This document shows, piece by piece, positions 45,739 through 54,225 of a stretch of 64,000 bases of DNA (position 1 is the first letter of the stretch; each line of letters starts with the position of its first letter). The notes beneath the pieces were generated by a model. That model did no database searches. It was not told the DNA's origin and worked only from the letters and a program-made list of their open reading frames with translations. This DNA comes from an uncultured Halomicronema sp. (GTDB lineage: Bacteria; Cyanobacteriota; Cyanobacteriia; Phormidesmidales; Phormidesmidaceae): assembly GCA_937899725.1 (NCBI GenBank), contig CALCCA010000074.1, positions 21,896 to 85,895 of the forward strand, read 5' to 3'. The translations under genes were made by a program, and so were the position numbers.

Positions 45739-46191
45739 ATGAACCACGATTCTGCTGGCTCCTCTCATCTGCCTGCACCCTGCCTGGTCGATCATGGCAT
45801 TGTGGTGAATAAGACCGATATGCTGCGGCTACTCAATGATTTGGGGCAGGTGGCCTATACCGACACTCACGCAGAAGACGTGATGAGCAAAGGTACTGGC
45901 TACATTATGGATGTCTTCGCGGAACCCGGCCTCTCGACGTTGGTAGCGAATCAAAGCCTGTATCTCAATGTCTATAGCTTTGACTACATTCAGCTCGAAA
46001 AGTTGCCCGGTGACCAAGCCTGTTTTAAGTTGGTTCAAGAAAACCGTTGCTTACAATTGGTGCCGTTGACGACTCCCATCAAAGAGCAAGCGACTCGCAA
46101 CATCGACCCGGTAGACTTGGAAGCGATCGTCGCTGAAGCCCTCTCTGCCAGTTGGGATGCCTGTCTCGATGATGACGGGCCGTTGGCCTAA
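45739..46191 (+). CDS. Conserved cyanobacterial hypothetical protein
   Basis: The 150-residue acidic soluble protein starts at MNHDSAGSSHLPAPC. It contains GYIMDVFAEPGLSTLVANQSLYLNVYSFDYIQL and a C-terminal half with VPLTTPIKEQATRNIDPVDLEAIVAEALSASWDACLDDD. No known domain is recognised. It lies 27 bases upstream of tgt on the same strand and is likely co-transcribed with it. An in-frame TTG 14 codons upstream is possible, but the ATG is preferred. Confidence 0.65.
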   Translation: MNHDSAGSSHLPAPCLVDHGIVVNKTDMLRLLNDLGQVAYTDTHAEDVMSKGTGYIMDVFAEPGLSTLVANQSLYLNVYSFDYIQLEKLPGDQACFKLVQENRCLQLVPLTTPIKEQATRNIDPVDLEAIVAEALSASWDACLDDDGPLA

Positions 46192-46218
46192 GCCACCAGC
46201 CCGCTGGAGACCTGAGTA

Positions 46219-47328
46219 TTGAGCAAATTTGCATATCAAATTGAGGCTTGTTGCCGCCACACAGCGGCCCGTGCTGGCTGTTTTGAGACGCCCCACGGCC
46301 TGGTTGAGACCCCGCGATTTATGCCTGTCGGCACCTTGGCTAACGTCAAAACCGTAACGCCTGACCAGCTGCAGGCTACAGGAGCCCAGATGGTGCTGGC
46401 CAATACCTACCACCTACATCTGCAGCCCGGTGAGGCTTTGGTCGCGGCGGCGGGCGGGGTGCATCAGTTTATGGGCTGGCCCGGCCCCATGCTGACTGAC
46501 TCCGGCGGGTTTCAAGTTTTTAGCCTGAGCGAAATGCGGACGATTTCTGAAGCTGGGGTGAAGTTTAGATCGCCCCGCGATGGCCGCATTATCAACATGA
46601 CGCCAGAAGAATCGATTCGCATTCAAAACGCGCTCGGGGCCGATGTGATCATGGCCTTTGACGAATGCCCGCCCTATCCGGCCAGTCGTGAGGCCGTCGA
46701 GGTGGCCACCGATCGCACCTATCGCTGGCTCAAGCGCTGCATCGTCGCCCATCAACGCCCTGATCAGGCTCTCTTTGGCATTGTGCAGGGGGGCGTATAT
46801 CCCGATTTGCGTGCCCAGGCGGCGGCGGCGTTGACGACGCTCGATCTGCCTGGCTATGCCATTGGCGGCGTCAGTGTGGGCGAGCCGCCGGAACTGATCG
46901 AAAAAATCGTGCAGGCCACCACGCCGCTGCTGCCGCCAGAAAAACCTCGCTATCTCATGGGCGTGGGCACCCATCGCGAAATGGTGCAGGCGATCGCTGC
47001 GGGCATGGATTTGTTTGACTGTGTGATCCCCACCCGGTTAGCCCGCCATGGCACCGCGATTGTGCGGGGCGAGCGCTGGAATTTGAAAAACGCTCGGTTC
47101 CGTCAGGATCTGGCGGCCCTTGATGAAACCTGCGACTGCTACACCTGCCGCACCTTTAGCCGAGCTTACCTCTGTCACCTCGTGCATGCCCGCGAAACCC
47201 TGGCCCACACCCTGCTGTCGATTCACAATATTACGGAGCTGGTGCGGTTTACCCAGCGGATTCGCGCGGCCATTTTGGGCGATCGCTTTGTCGAAGAATT
47301 TGGGGCTTGGTTAACCCCAAAGACTTGA
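46219..47328 (+). CDS. tgt: tRNA-guanine transglycosylase
   Basis: The 369-residue enzyme exchanges guanine for preQ1 in the wobble position of GUN tRNAs on the way to queuosine. Motifs are [22 protein letters not shown] with catalytic D94, [15 protein letters not shown], and [15 protein letters not shown] with the nucleophilic Asp. The zinc site is [17 protein letters not shown](V)H, with three cysteines and a histidine. The start is a TTG with GGAG ten bases upstream. It follows the conserved hypothetical gene and precedes psbK, which is a conserved arrangement in cyanobacteria. Confidence 0.96.
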   Translation: MSKFAYQIEACCRHTAARAGCFETPHGLVETPRFMPVGTLANVKTVTPDQLQATGAQMVLANTYHLHLQPGEALVAAAGGVHQFMGWPGPMLTDSGGFQVFSLSEMRTISEAGVKFRSPRDGRIINMTPEESIRIQNALGADVIMAFDECPPYPASREAVEVATDRTYRWLKRCIVAHQRPDQALFGIVQGGVYPDLRAQAAAALTTLDLPGYAIGGVSVGEPPELIEKIVQATTPLLPPEKPRYLMGVGTHREMVQAIAAGMDLFDCVIPTRLARHGTAIVRGERWNLKNARFRQDLAALDETCDCYTCRTFSRAYLCHLVHARETLAHTLLSIHNITELVRFTQRIRAAILGDRFVEEFGAWLTPKT

Positions 47329-47409
47329 GTCGGCGGCGTGGGAGAGACAGGGTAGCGTGTTACAATTCATGGCAATTATGAGAACTGTGTTGAAGAGGTT
47401 ATTTCACTT

Positions 47410-47547
47410 ATGGAAGCCGCCCTGCTGTTAGCCAAACTTCCCGAAGCTTATTCGCTGTTTGATCCCCTGGTGGATGTGCTGCCTGTAATTCCAGTGTTCT
47501 TTTTGCTCCTAGCGTTTGTCTGGCAGGCCGCGATTGGCTTCCGATAA
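47410..47547 (+). CDS. psbK: Photosystem II reaction centre protein K
   Basis: The 45-residue precursor has an 8-residue leader (MEAALLLA) that is removed to give a 37-residue mature subunit starting [17 protein letters not shown]. One membrane helix (about 25-41) ends VWQAAIGFR, the invariant PsbK end. PsbK sits at the periphery of photosystem II near CP43 and supports plastoquinone and beta-carotene binding. GAGG lies 10 bases upstream, and TACAAT at 47361-47366 is a promoter candidate. It follows tgt at 81 bases. A strong terminator follows. Confidence 0.96.
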   Translation: MEAALLLAKLPEAYSLFDPLVDVLPVIPVFFLLLAFVWQAAIGFR

Positions 47548-47581
47548 GCACCGCATTGCCTGAAACAGGTGAAGTATCTTA

Positions 47582-47613
47582 AGCGGCTCTGCTAGTTAGC
47601 AGGGCCGCTTTTT
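47582..47613 (+). terminator. Rho-independent terminator of psbK
   Basis: AGCGGC and GCCGCT close a long stem with an inner CTGCTA / TAGCAG part and a GT loop, separated by one T-G mismatch. A run of five T residues (47609-47613) follows. It lies 34 bases after the psbK stop. This is the best terminator in the window. Confidence 0.9.
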
Positions 47614-48097
47614 GCGTCGCGCCTGTTTTTGCACCGTGTTGGTCATCGACAGCCGTTACAACCACAGGCTGTCGACAGGAAGCACTACAAACTCCTCCCT
47701 CTTCATCACAGCGGTGCCCTGAAAGCATCCAGGGTGCGGGGCATCGCGACACGGATTTAATTGGCGGCAGCGTCGCGATCGTGTCATACCAATTCTCTGA
47801 AACTGGGCTACAGATCTTCCTTTCGACTCCGCTCAAGGAACGTCGGCTGAGCGGAGTCGTTCGCATCGCGTCTCCCCGAGGGAGAAAGCCGACTTGGATG
47901 TGTAGCTGTAATTCGTAGAACTGGTATCACAGGCCCTTTCTCGCCACAACCATCAAGCCAGCCGCAGTGATGCCGAACCGTCACCGGTCAAGCGATTTTT
48001 CAATGACAACGCTATGGCGGCAGTAACTCCACACCGGCGCGATATTTTCATCGCCAGCGATCGCCTGACTGCGATCGTGAAGGACAAGTAAATACAT
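47614..48097. other. Intergenic region between psbK terminator and nadA control site
   Basis: About 480 bases contain no gene. The MITE-like element at 47786-47927 fills the middle and is annotated separately. The rest carries a few HIP1-like sites and no other structure that I could name. Confidence 0.5.
47786..47927 (+). mobile_element. MITE-like element with terminal inverted repeats
   Basis: A 142-bp element starts ATACCAATTCTCTGAAACTGGGCTACAGA and ends CTGTAATTCGTAGAACTGGTAT, so both ends read ATACC(A)(A/G)TTCT inward. It has a perfect 12-bp inverted repeat CGACTCCGCTCA / TGAGCGGAGTCG (47824-47859) inside, then a GTCTCCCCGAGGGAGAAAG module shared with 13431-13461 in the opposite direction. 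It has no coding capacity. The left half aligns well with 28855-28930. Confidence 0.75.
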
Positions 48098-48152
48098 TTT
48101 TGGTGAAAATGACTATAATTAAAGCCCTGTCGATCCTTTCATTTCACCAAAA
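48098..48152 (+). promoter_or_regulatory. nadA promoter flanked by an 11-bp inverted repeat
   Basis: TTTTGGTGAAA (48098-48108) and TTTCACCAAAA (48142-48152) are perfect complements separated by 33 bases. A consensus -10 box TATAAT (48114-48119) lies between them, so transcription would start in the spacer. The second arm ends nine bases before the GTG of nadA. The pattern suits a repressor binding two half sites, or one site in each arm, to control NAD synthesis. The regulator is unknown. Confidence 0.7.
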
Positions 48153-48161
48153 GTAACTGCC

Positions 48162-49127
48162 GTGTTCACTAACGTTCTGCCCAAACCTACCAGCTCCAAC
48201 TTGCCGTTCGACCTATTTGAAGCGATTTCAGAGCTTAAACGGGAGCTAAATGCCGTAATTCTGGCACACTACTACCAAGAGCCAGATATTCAAGACGTAG
48301 CGGACTATATCGGCGATTCTCTGGGCCTCTCTCGCCAGGCTGCTGATACCGATGCCGAGGTGATCGTGTTTGCCGGGGTGCACTTTATGGCAGAAACTGC
48401 CAAAATTCTGAACCCTAATAAACTGGTGCTGCTGCCTGACCTCAATGCTGGGTGCTCGCTGGCCGATACCTGCCCCCCCGAGCAATTCGCCGCGTTTAAG
48501 CAACAGCATCCTGATCACATTGTGGTGTCTTACATCAACTGCTCTGCTGAAATCAAAGCGATGAGCGATATCATCTGCACCAGCTCCAACGCCGTCAGGC
48601 TGATTGAGCAGATTCCCGCCAGTCAACCCATTATTTTTGCCCCCGATAAAAATCTGGGCCGTTATGTGATGCAGCAAACCGGGCGCGACTTGGTGCTGTG
48701 GCAAGGTAGCTGCATGGTGCATGAAACGTTTTCTGAGAAGAAACTGGTCCAGCTCAAAGTCGCGCATCCCCAGGCGGAAATTATTGCCCACCCCGAATGT
48801 GAGGAGCCGGTGCTGCAGCAGGCCGATTTTGTGGGATCGACGACAGCACTGCTGAACTATGTCAAAGTGAGCGATCGCCCCCAGTTCATCGTCGTGACCG
48901 AGCCTGGCATCATTCACCAGATGGCCAAGCAGGTGCCCGGCAAAGAGTTTATTCCCGCTCCATCGATGGGTAACTGCGCCTGTAATGAGTGCCCGCACAT
49001 GCGGTTAAATACGCTAGAGAAGCTGTATCTCGCGATGAAAAATCGTCAGCCCGAGATTACGATGCCAGAAGCGATTCGAGTCGCTGCCTTAAAACCCATT
49101 GAGGCCATGCTGCGCATGAGTGCTTAA
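48162..49127 (+). CDS. nadA: Quinolinate synthase A
   Basis: The 321-residue enzyme condenses iminoaspartate and dihydroxyacetone phosphate to quinolinate in de novo NAD synthesis. It uses a [4Fe-4S] cluster with probable ligands C98 (LNAGCSLAD), C184 (QGSCMVHE) and C277 (CACNECPHM). Other motifs are [19 protein letters not shown] near the start, FMAETAKIL and [10 protein letters not shown]. The start is GTG at 48162. It is a single gene; no nadB or nadC lies next to it in the window. Confidence 0.95.
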   Translation: MFTNVLPKPTSSNLPFDLFEAISELKRELNAVILAHYYQEPDIQDVADYIGDSLGLSRQAADTDAEVIVFAGVHFMAETAKILNPNKLVLLPDLNAGCSLADTCPPEQFAAFKQQHPDHIVVSYINCSAEIKAMSDIICTSSNAVRLIEQIPASQPIIFAPDKNLGRYVMQQTGRDLVLWQGSCMVHETFSEKKLVQLKVAHPQAEIIAHPECEEPVLQQADFVGSTTALLNYVKVSDRPQFIVVTEPGIIHQMAKQVPGKEFIPAPSMGNCACNECPHMRLNTLEKLYLAMKNRQPEITMPEAIRVAALKPIEAMLRMSA

Positions 49128-49488
49128 GTTAGTGGATGAGTCTTCCAGCAAACGAATTCTAAGCGAATTTGTCCTTGCTGAACGTTCATGTGCTTCAGAT
49201 AAGTAGGTGAGGATAATTAATTCGAGGTAGGGATAACGACAGAGCAGGGGTTCCAGTCGTTTTCAACACGGTTTATTTACCCCAAGCTACTTATTGGGTG
49301 TCTCTGCTGAGTGATGGTTCAAATAAATCGCTGGGTATGATTCCTGTAGATGGTTTTACGTGTCGAATATGCTGTCATAGAATCGCGCTTACGCTTGTAT
49401 GAGGTGCAGATATCCTGAATGACTTGAAAATAACGCCTAGACCTAACGTGACCGGAAAACGGAGCTGAACTGTCGGCCAACGATCGCT
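49128..49488. other. Intergenic region before the exopolysaccharide locus
   Basis: 360 AT-rich bases carry no gene or repeat I recognise. Base composition begins to shift towards AT here, ahead of the flippase gene. Confidence 0.45.
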
Positions 49489-50826
49489 ATGAATCAAAAT
49501 TGGATTCAACTACTGCCTAAAGTACTAATTTCCGAACTGGACAAAAGATATCAGCGTAGAAAAATCCTCAGCAATATTAGCTGGTTATTCGTAGACCGCC
49601 TACTCCGGATGGGATTAGAACTAGTCGTCGGCATGCTAGTCGCTCGTTATCTTGGCCCTAGTCAATTTGGCTTATTTAATTATGCCATTGCCTTTGTGTC
49701 GATCTTCGGTGTTATCGCTGCGTTGGGGTTAGATAACATCGTAGTCCGTGAACTTGTAAACCATCCCGAGCGCGAGAAAAGTATTCTTGGCACAACCTTA
49801 GTCTTGAAAGCGGCTGGAAGTATTCTTGCTTGGCTACTGACGGTTTCTCTCAGCTATGCATTTGTACTGCCTAACAGTTCGCAAGTTTACTGGTTAGTCT
49901 GTATCATAGCCTCGACCCTTTTCTTTAAACCAACAGACGCCGCCAACTTTTGGTTTCAGGCCCAAGTAAAGTCAAAATATACTGCATTTGTAAGGAGCAC
50001 AGCATTTATTTTTTTCTCAGCCTTCAGATTAGGGTTGGTTGCCTTTAAGGCACCCTTAACTATGTTTGCTTTAGCTGTAGTTTTAGAGGTTTTCATCAGA
50101 GCTATTGGTTTAATTGTCATATCTATATACAAAGGATTGCCGCTCAAACAACTTGATTTTTGCTTTCGGACTGCACAGAAGCTGATTTTAGACAGTTCTC
50201 CCCTGATTCTCTCTGCTTTTTTTATCATGATATACATGCGAGTTGATCAGATCATGCTTGCGGAGATGGTAGGAGTGAAAGAAGTTGGGTTGTATTCATC
50301 AGCTGTTAGGCTCGCAGAAGCTTTTTACGTTATTTCTTTGATCGTCGTACCTTCTGTCTTCCCAAATCTACTTGAGACTAAAAAAACCAGCGAGTCTGCA
50401 TTCTTGATGAAATTACAATCACTCTATAATTTCATGGCGATCTCATCTTATTCGGTCTCATTTACAGTAACATTCTGCTCTGGCTGGATTGTCAGTCTTT
50501 TATTTGGAGCTGAATACTCTAACGCTGCGCCGATGCTCTCAATCCTGATATGGACTACAGTATTCGTCAATTTAGGAGTTGCTCGAAGCTCATTTCTGAC
50601 TGCGATGAACTGGACAAGATTAAGTGTCTCAACCGTGGCAATTGGATGTGTTGTCAATGTTGCCCTAAATATAGTATTGATCCCGCTATATGATGGGATA
50701 GGGGCGGCGGTTTCGACACTTATTGCTTATGGATTTGCCACGTATGTATCTTGCTTTATGATTCGCAAATTGACAGGTACCGCTAAAATGCTCACAAAAG
50801 CATTGTTTTTTCCTGTCAACACATGA
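49489..50826 (+). CDS. Polysaccharide flippase (Wzx/oligosaccharide translocase family)
   Basis: The 445-residue protein has about 12 membrane helices. It begins with SNISWLFVDRLLRMGLELVVGMLVARYLGPSQFGLFNYA, the typical N-terminal motif of the polysaccharide biosynthesis (MATE-like) flippase family. The RVDQIMLAEMVGVKEVGLYSSAVRLAEAFY segment before the seventh helix is equally characteristic. It should flip lipid-linked oligosaccharide across the inner membrane. Codon use is markedly AT-rich, and HIP1 sites are missing. It is the first gene of the exopolysaccharide cluster. Confidence 0.9.
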   Translation: MNQNWIQLLPKVLISELDKRYQRRKILSNISWLFVDRLLRMGLELVVGMLVARYLGPSQFGLFNYAIAFVSIFGVIAALGLDNIVVRELVNHPEREKSILGTTLVLKAAGSILAWLLTVSLSYAFVLPNSSQVYWLVCIIASTLFFKPTDAANFWFQAQVKSKYTAFVRSTAFIFFSAFRLGLVAFKAPLTMFALAVVLEVFIRAIGLIVISIYKGLPLKQLDFCFRTAQKLILDSSPLILSAFFIMIYMRVDQIMLAEMVGVKEVGLYSSAVRLAEAFYVISLIVVPSVFPNLLETKKTSESAFLMKLQSLYNFMAISSYSVSFTVTFCSGWIVSLLFGAEYSNAAPMLSILIWTTVFVNLGVARSSFLTAMNWTRLSVSTVAIGCVVNVALNIVLIPLYDGIGAAVSTLIAYGFATYVSCFMIRKLTGTAKMLTKALFFPVNT

Positions 50827-51404
50827 GAAAGTCATGCCCTGTAAATATCTGGAGCAGATGAAGGGGTGCGTAGCATCTGATCCGTCGAAGTTAGAGCAGA
50901 TGAGGCTAGATAGTCTTTGCTAATACTCAAGGCGTTTGTAAGGTCGCTTTTAGATTGAATAGAGTTAGGAAGCAAGCACATATCACGTTATGGGGTGCGT
51001 CATCGCTTGGCGTGTTGCTTTCAAGCTAGTCTCAGCAGAAGAAATCGGGCTTTCATAATGACATACTCTGAAGTATACCTGGCAATAAATCTTTACTTTT
51101 TAGACCTTGTCGAGAATAAACTGCTGGGCGTCCAAATAGACACAAAGACATGGGGATATTTTAATTCTGTTTGAAAATTGACTGCTTTGTAATTATGATT
51201 AAGTCAATTGTCTGCGCTTGATTCATCAATCGTGGTCAAGTTTCTTTCGATGCACATTCGATTTGAAACAAACTTTTTTTGGGCGCGAAAACTTGGGATG
51301 ACACATCAGTGTTCTTTATGGGAAAATATTGATCCACCCTCAGATGCTTTTCTAGAAAGCTCTTTGAATGTTGCGATTTTGTATGGACAGGCAAGCGGTA
51401 GACA
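50827..51404. other. AT-rich intergenic region in the exopolysaccharide locus
   Basis: About 580 bases separate the flippase from the FkbM gene. A frame of 66 codons at 51208-51408, starting with TTG, ends with ATGA over the start of the next gene. It has no family match and no ribosome-binding site that I see. It may be coincidence or a decayed gene fragment. Confidence 0.4.
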
Positions 51405-52223
51405 ATGAGTAAGGTAAAGGAATTATACAAGTATTTGGTTTGTCGAAGATTTCTATATCGTCTGAACCGTTTGCTATTTGTGTTGAGTACGCGGGGAATA
51501 GGTATTCTAAACTACGAGAACACGATTCTCAGTGGTGAAGAATTTGTCTTGAAGAAGCTTTCAAAACATCAATATGAGAATTTTGTCTGTATTGATGTTG
51601 GTGCTAATTGTGGGCTATATAGCCAAAAAGTAAAACGTATTATTGCTCATTCAACTGTGTATTCGATTGAGCCCCATCCCGGAGCTTTTTATACTCTTAA
51701 ACTAGGCGAAAAGAGTTATGGCTACTACGCTTTCAATATAGCTTTTTCGGATAAAAAAGCGACTCTAAAGCTGTTCGACAGAGCTGAAGAACCTGGTAAT
51801 ACAAACAGTCATAGTCATGCCTCTGTACATGCAGACGTCATCGAGTCGATACACAATGCTCAGTTGGGTATGGTTCATTCAGTTGAAGCAACCACTGTCG
51901 ATGCTTTTTTAGAGGTACAGTCTATTGAACACATTAATCTTCTGAAAATTGATGTGGAAGGTCATGAGTTTAGTGTCTTGCTAGGAGCAATGCAATCTAT
52001 AAAAGCAGGTAAAATCGATTTTATTCAGTTTGAGTTCAACCAGATGAATACAGTTAGCAAAGTATTTATGCGTGATTTCTTTGGATTGCTTAGAGGTTAT
52101 AAGCTGTATAGAATGCTGCAGGATTTCTTGGCTCCCTTGGATATAAATGAAACATTAATTTGTGAATTATTCGCATATCAAAATATATTAGCCGTTCGCG
52201 ATGGAGTTTTCGTACCAAAATGA
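51405..52223 (+). CDS. FkbM-family methyltransferase
   Basis: The 272-residue SAM-dependent methyltransferase has motif I VCIDVGANCGLYS at 61-73 and the acidic end of strand two (YSIEPHPGAFYTL). The FkbM hallmark LLKIDVEGHEFSVLLGA is at about 184-200. Members methylate hydroxyl groups on sugars or other small molecules. In this setting it probably decorates the repeat unit. It overlaps the next gene by four bases (ATGA) and is translationally coupled to it. AT-rich like its neighbours. Confidence 0.88.
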   Translation: MSKVKELYKYLVCRRFLYRLNRLLFVLSTRGIGILNYENTILSGEEFVLKKLSKHQYENFVCIDVGANCGLYSQKVKRIIAHSTVYSIEPHPGAFYTLKLGEKSYGYYAFNIAFSDKKATLKLFDRAEEPGNTNSHSHASVHADVIESIHNAQLGMVHSVEATTVDAFLEVQSIEHINLLKIDVEGHEFSVLLGAMQSIKAGKIDFIQFEFNQMNTVSKVFMRDFFGLLRGYKLYRMLQDFLAPLDINETLICELFAYQNILAVRDGVFVPK

Positions 52224-53167
52224 GCTTGCATGGATCATTTGACAAGATCTCTTCCGCTGATACTCCCATTGTGCTGCTTATCTTTAATCGACCTCAACAT
52301 ACTCTACGAGTTTTAGAAAGGTTGGCAGTCGTTCGCCCTCAGAAGCTCTATGTTGTTGCCGATGGTCCTAGGGAAGGTATTACTGAAGAAGCAGATAACT
52401 GTTTGAGGACGCGACAGTTGATAGAAAAAATTGACTGGGATTGCCACGTCTCAAAAAACTATTCTGACTCTAATCTTGGATGCAAGAAACGAGTCTCAAG
52501 TGGACTGGATTGGGTGTTCTCTGAAGTAGAGTCAGCAATTATCTTAGAAGATGACTGTTTACCTGATTTGTCTTTCTTTCAGTTCTGCCAAGAGCTACTA
52601 AATCACTATCGTCATGATTCTCGTGTAATGGCGATTTCTGGTGACAATTTCCAATTCGGTAAAAACCAAACACCGTACAGCTATTATTTCTCTCGTTATC
52701 CGCACTGTTGGGGATGGGCTACCTGGAAACGAGCCTGGAAGCACTACGATATTGAGATGAAACTTTGGCCTGAGATTCGCGAGGGGCGATGGCTGCGGAA
52801 AATTCTTTCAAATTCCTCAGAAGTGAGATATCGAACGAGAATATTTCAACAGGTTTTTGATAACCAAATTGATAGCTGGGCATATGCCTGGGGATTTGCT
52901 AACTTCATCCAAAATGGCCTGACGATACTACCTAAAGTGAATTTAGTCAGTAACATTGGCTTTGCTGAGGATGCGACCCATACCCAAAACGCTCAGAGCA
53001 AATTTGCCAACATGAAGACAGAAGCCATGTGCTTTCCGCTGCAGCACCCTCCTTTCGTTGCTCGCCATACAACAGCCGATGACTATACTTGGCAGACGAT
53101 GTACAGCTTGCCCGCTCGGGCAAAGCGAAGAATTACCAAACTGTTGACGTCTAGGTTTGTTGGATAA
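52220..53167 (+). CDS. GT-A-type glycosyltransferase-like protein
   Basis: The 315-residue protein begins PIVLLIFNRPQHTLRVLERL and has YVVADGPREG and IILEDDCLPDLSFFQFCQELL, with an acidic nucleotide-sugar binding site. It continues with YYFSRYPHCWGWATWKRAW. This is the pattern of proteins often annotated as hemolytic protein HlpA-like or sugar transferases with a GT2-like fold. It probably transfers a sugar or a phosphosugar within the exopolysaccharide unit. It overlaps the FkbM gene upstream and lies eight bases from the next gene. Confidence 0.82.
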   Translation: MSLHGSFDKISSADTPIVLLIFNRPQHTLRVLERLAVVRPQKLYVVADGPREGITEEADNCLRTRQLIEKIDWDCHVSKNYSDSNLGCKKRVSSGLDWVFSEVESAIILEDDCLPDLSFFQFCQELLNHYRHDSRVMAISGDNFQFGKNQTPYSYYFSRYPHCWGWATWKRAWKHYDIEMKLWPEIREGRWLRKILSNSSEVRYRTRIFQQVFDNQIDSWAYAWGFANFIQNGLTILPKVNLVSNIGFAEDATHTQNAQSKFANMKTEAMCFPLQHPPFVARHTTADDYTWQTMYSLPARAKRRITKLLTSRFVG

Positions 53168-53175
53168 ACCCAAAA

Positions 53176-54048
53176 GTGAAACAGTCACCACACACAGTCA
53201 CTAAAAGCAATCAGGAATGTCCTGTCTGTCGCCAACTGAGCGATCGCCGCATGTTCTCTTTGGGGGCAGGATCTCTGTTTCGATGTCGGATGTGTGACAC
53301 CGCTTTTTATAGCCCTCGTCCAACCGCTTGTGAGTTGAGTGATTTTTATGCTTCTCAAACCTATCGAGATGATTACAAATCAGGAGATATGGTCGGTGAA
53401 GAATTTGCAGGAAATCGATATTGTCAGTTTGCTCAGGCTTTACGTCAATATGATGAAGATATTTTCAATGAAAATTCAAGAAGACTATTAGATATCGGCT
53501 GTGGAACCGGTGACTTTTTGAAGATAGCTCGTCAGAATGACTGGCAGGTTGCTGGCGTTGAAGTTTCACAAGATGCCGTTTTAGAAGCCAATAAAAAACT
53601 AGAGAGAGATTGTGTTTCGCTAGAGTTAGCCGATCAGCTTCAGGGCAATCGAAATGCCTACTCAGTTATCACGTCTTATCATGTCATAGAACATTTGCTT
53701 GCCCCCCTAGCGATGCTTAAACAAGCGCACGAGCTACTGAAGCCAGGAGGCATTATTTTTATTGAAACGCCTAACATTGGCGGTTTAGGAGCAAGGTTGT
53801 TGGGCGAAAGATGGTCCCAGTTAAAGCCTGTAGAGCATATCAACTACTTCAACCGCCGCTCATTATTTTTTGCTTTGAGAGAGGCGGGGTTTGTCGATAT
53901 TACTACGATGACGATCCGTCCTCAAAAGATTCAGAGTGTCGCTAATTTTCCCCAAATAGTTCAAGGGATAATGCTGGCAGCCTATGAAATCGTTCCTAAA
54001 CTCAACTTAGGTGCTTCTCTTCAAGGGATTGCAACTAAACCTAGATAA
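53176..54048 (+). CDS. Class I SAM methyltransferase with N-terminal zinc ribbon
   Basis: The 290-residue protein starts with a four-cysteine zinc ribbon: C15 and C18 (CPVC), C37 and C40 (CRMC). The methyltransferase domain has LLDIGCGTGDFLKIA at about 103-117, then SYHVIEHLLAPLAML and LKPGGIIFIETPN. This architecture is common in sugar-modifying methyltransferases of exopolysaccharide and O-antigen clusters. The start is GTG. It contains the only GCGATCGC octamer I see in 49.5-55.5 kb. The target is unknown. Confidence 0.87.
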   Translation: MKQSPHTVTKSNQECPVCRQLSDRRMFSLGAGSLFRCRMCDTAFYSPRPTACELSDFYASQTYRDDYKSGDMVGEEFAGNRYCQFAQALRQYDEDIFNENSRRLLDIGCGTGDFLKIARQNDWQVAGVEVSQDAVLEANKKLERDCVSLELADQLQGNRNAYSVITSYHVIEHLLAPLAMLKQAHELLKPGGIIFIETPNIGGLGARLLGERWSQLKPVEHINYFNRRSLFFALREAGFVDITTMTIRPQKIQSVANFPQIVQGIMLAAYEIVPKLNLGASLQGIATKPR

Positions 54049-54225
54049 GACTTGACACTAGAAAAAACAGGTGTCATTATCAAACTCGAAAATAGATTTC
54101 GTCTGATTCCTGATATTTTTAATTTTTGCATAAATCAAGCTTACTAGACAGAAAATCAAGAGTTAGATCATAGCTGATTGGTTCAATAGCTCCATGAGGT
54201 CAAGTTATTTCTTTAGGGGTGTTTT

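Noticed and set aside
51208..51408. Frame of 66 codons ending ATGA over the FkbM start
   Set aside because: The start would be TTG without a ribosome-binding site and there is no family match; the overlap may be chance.
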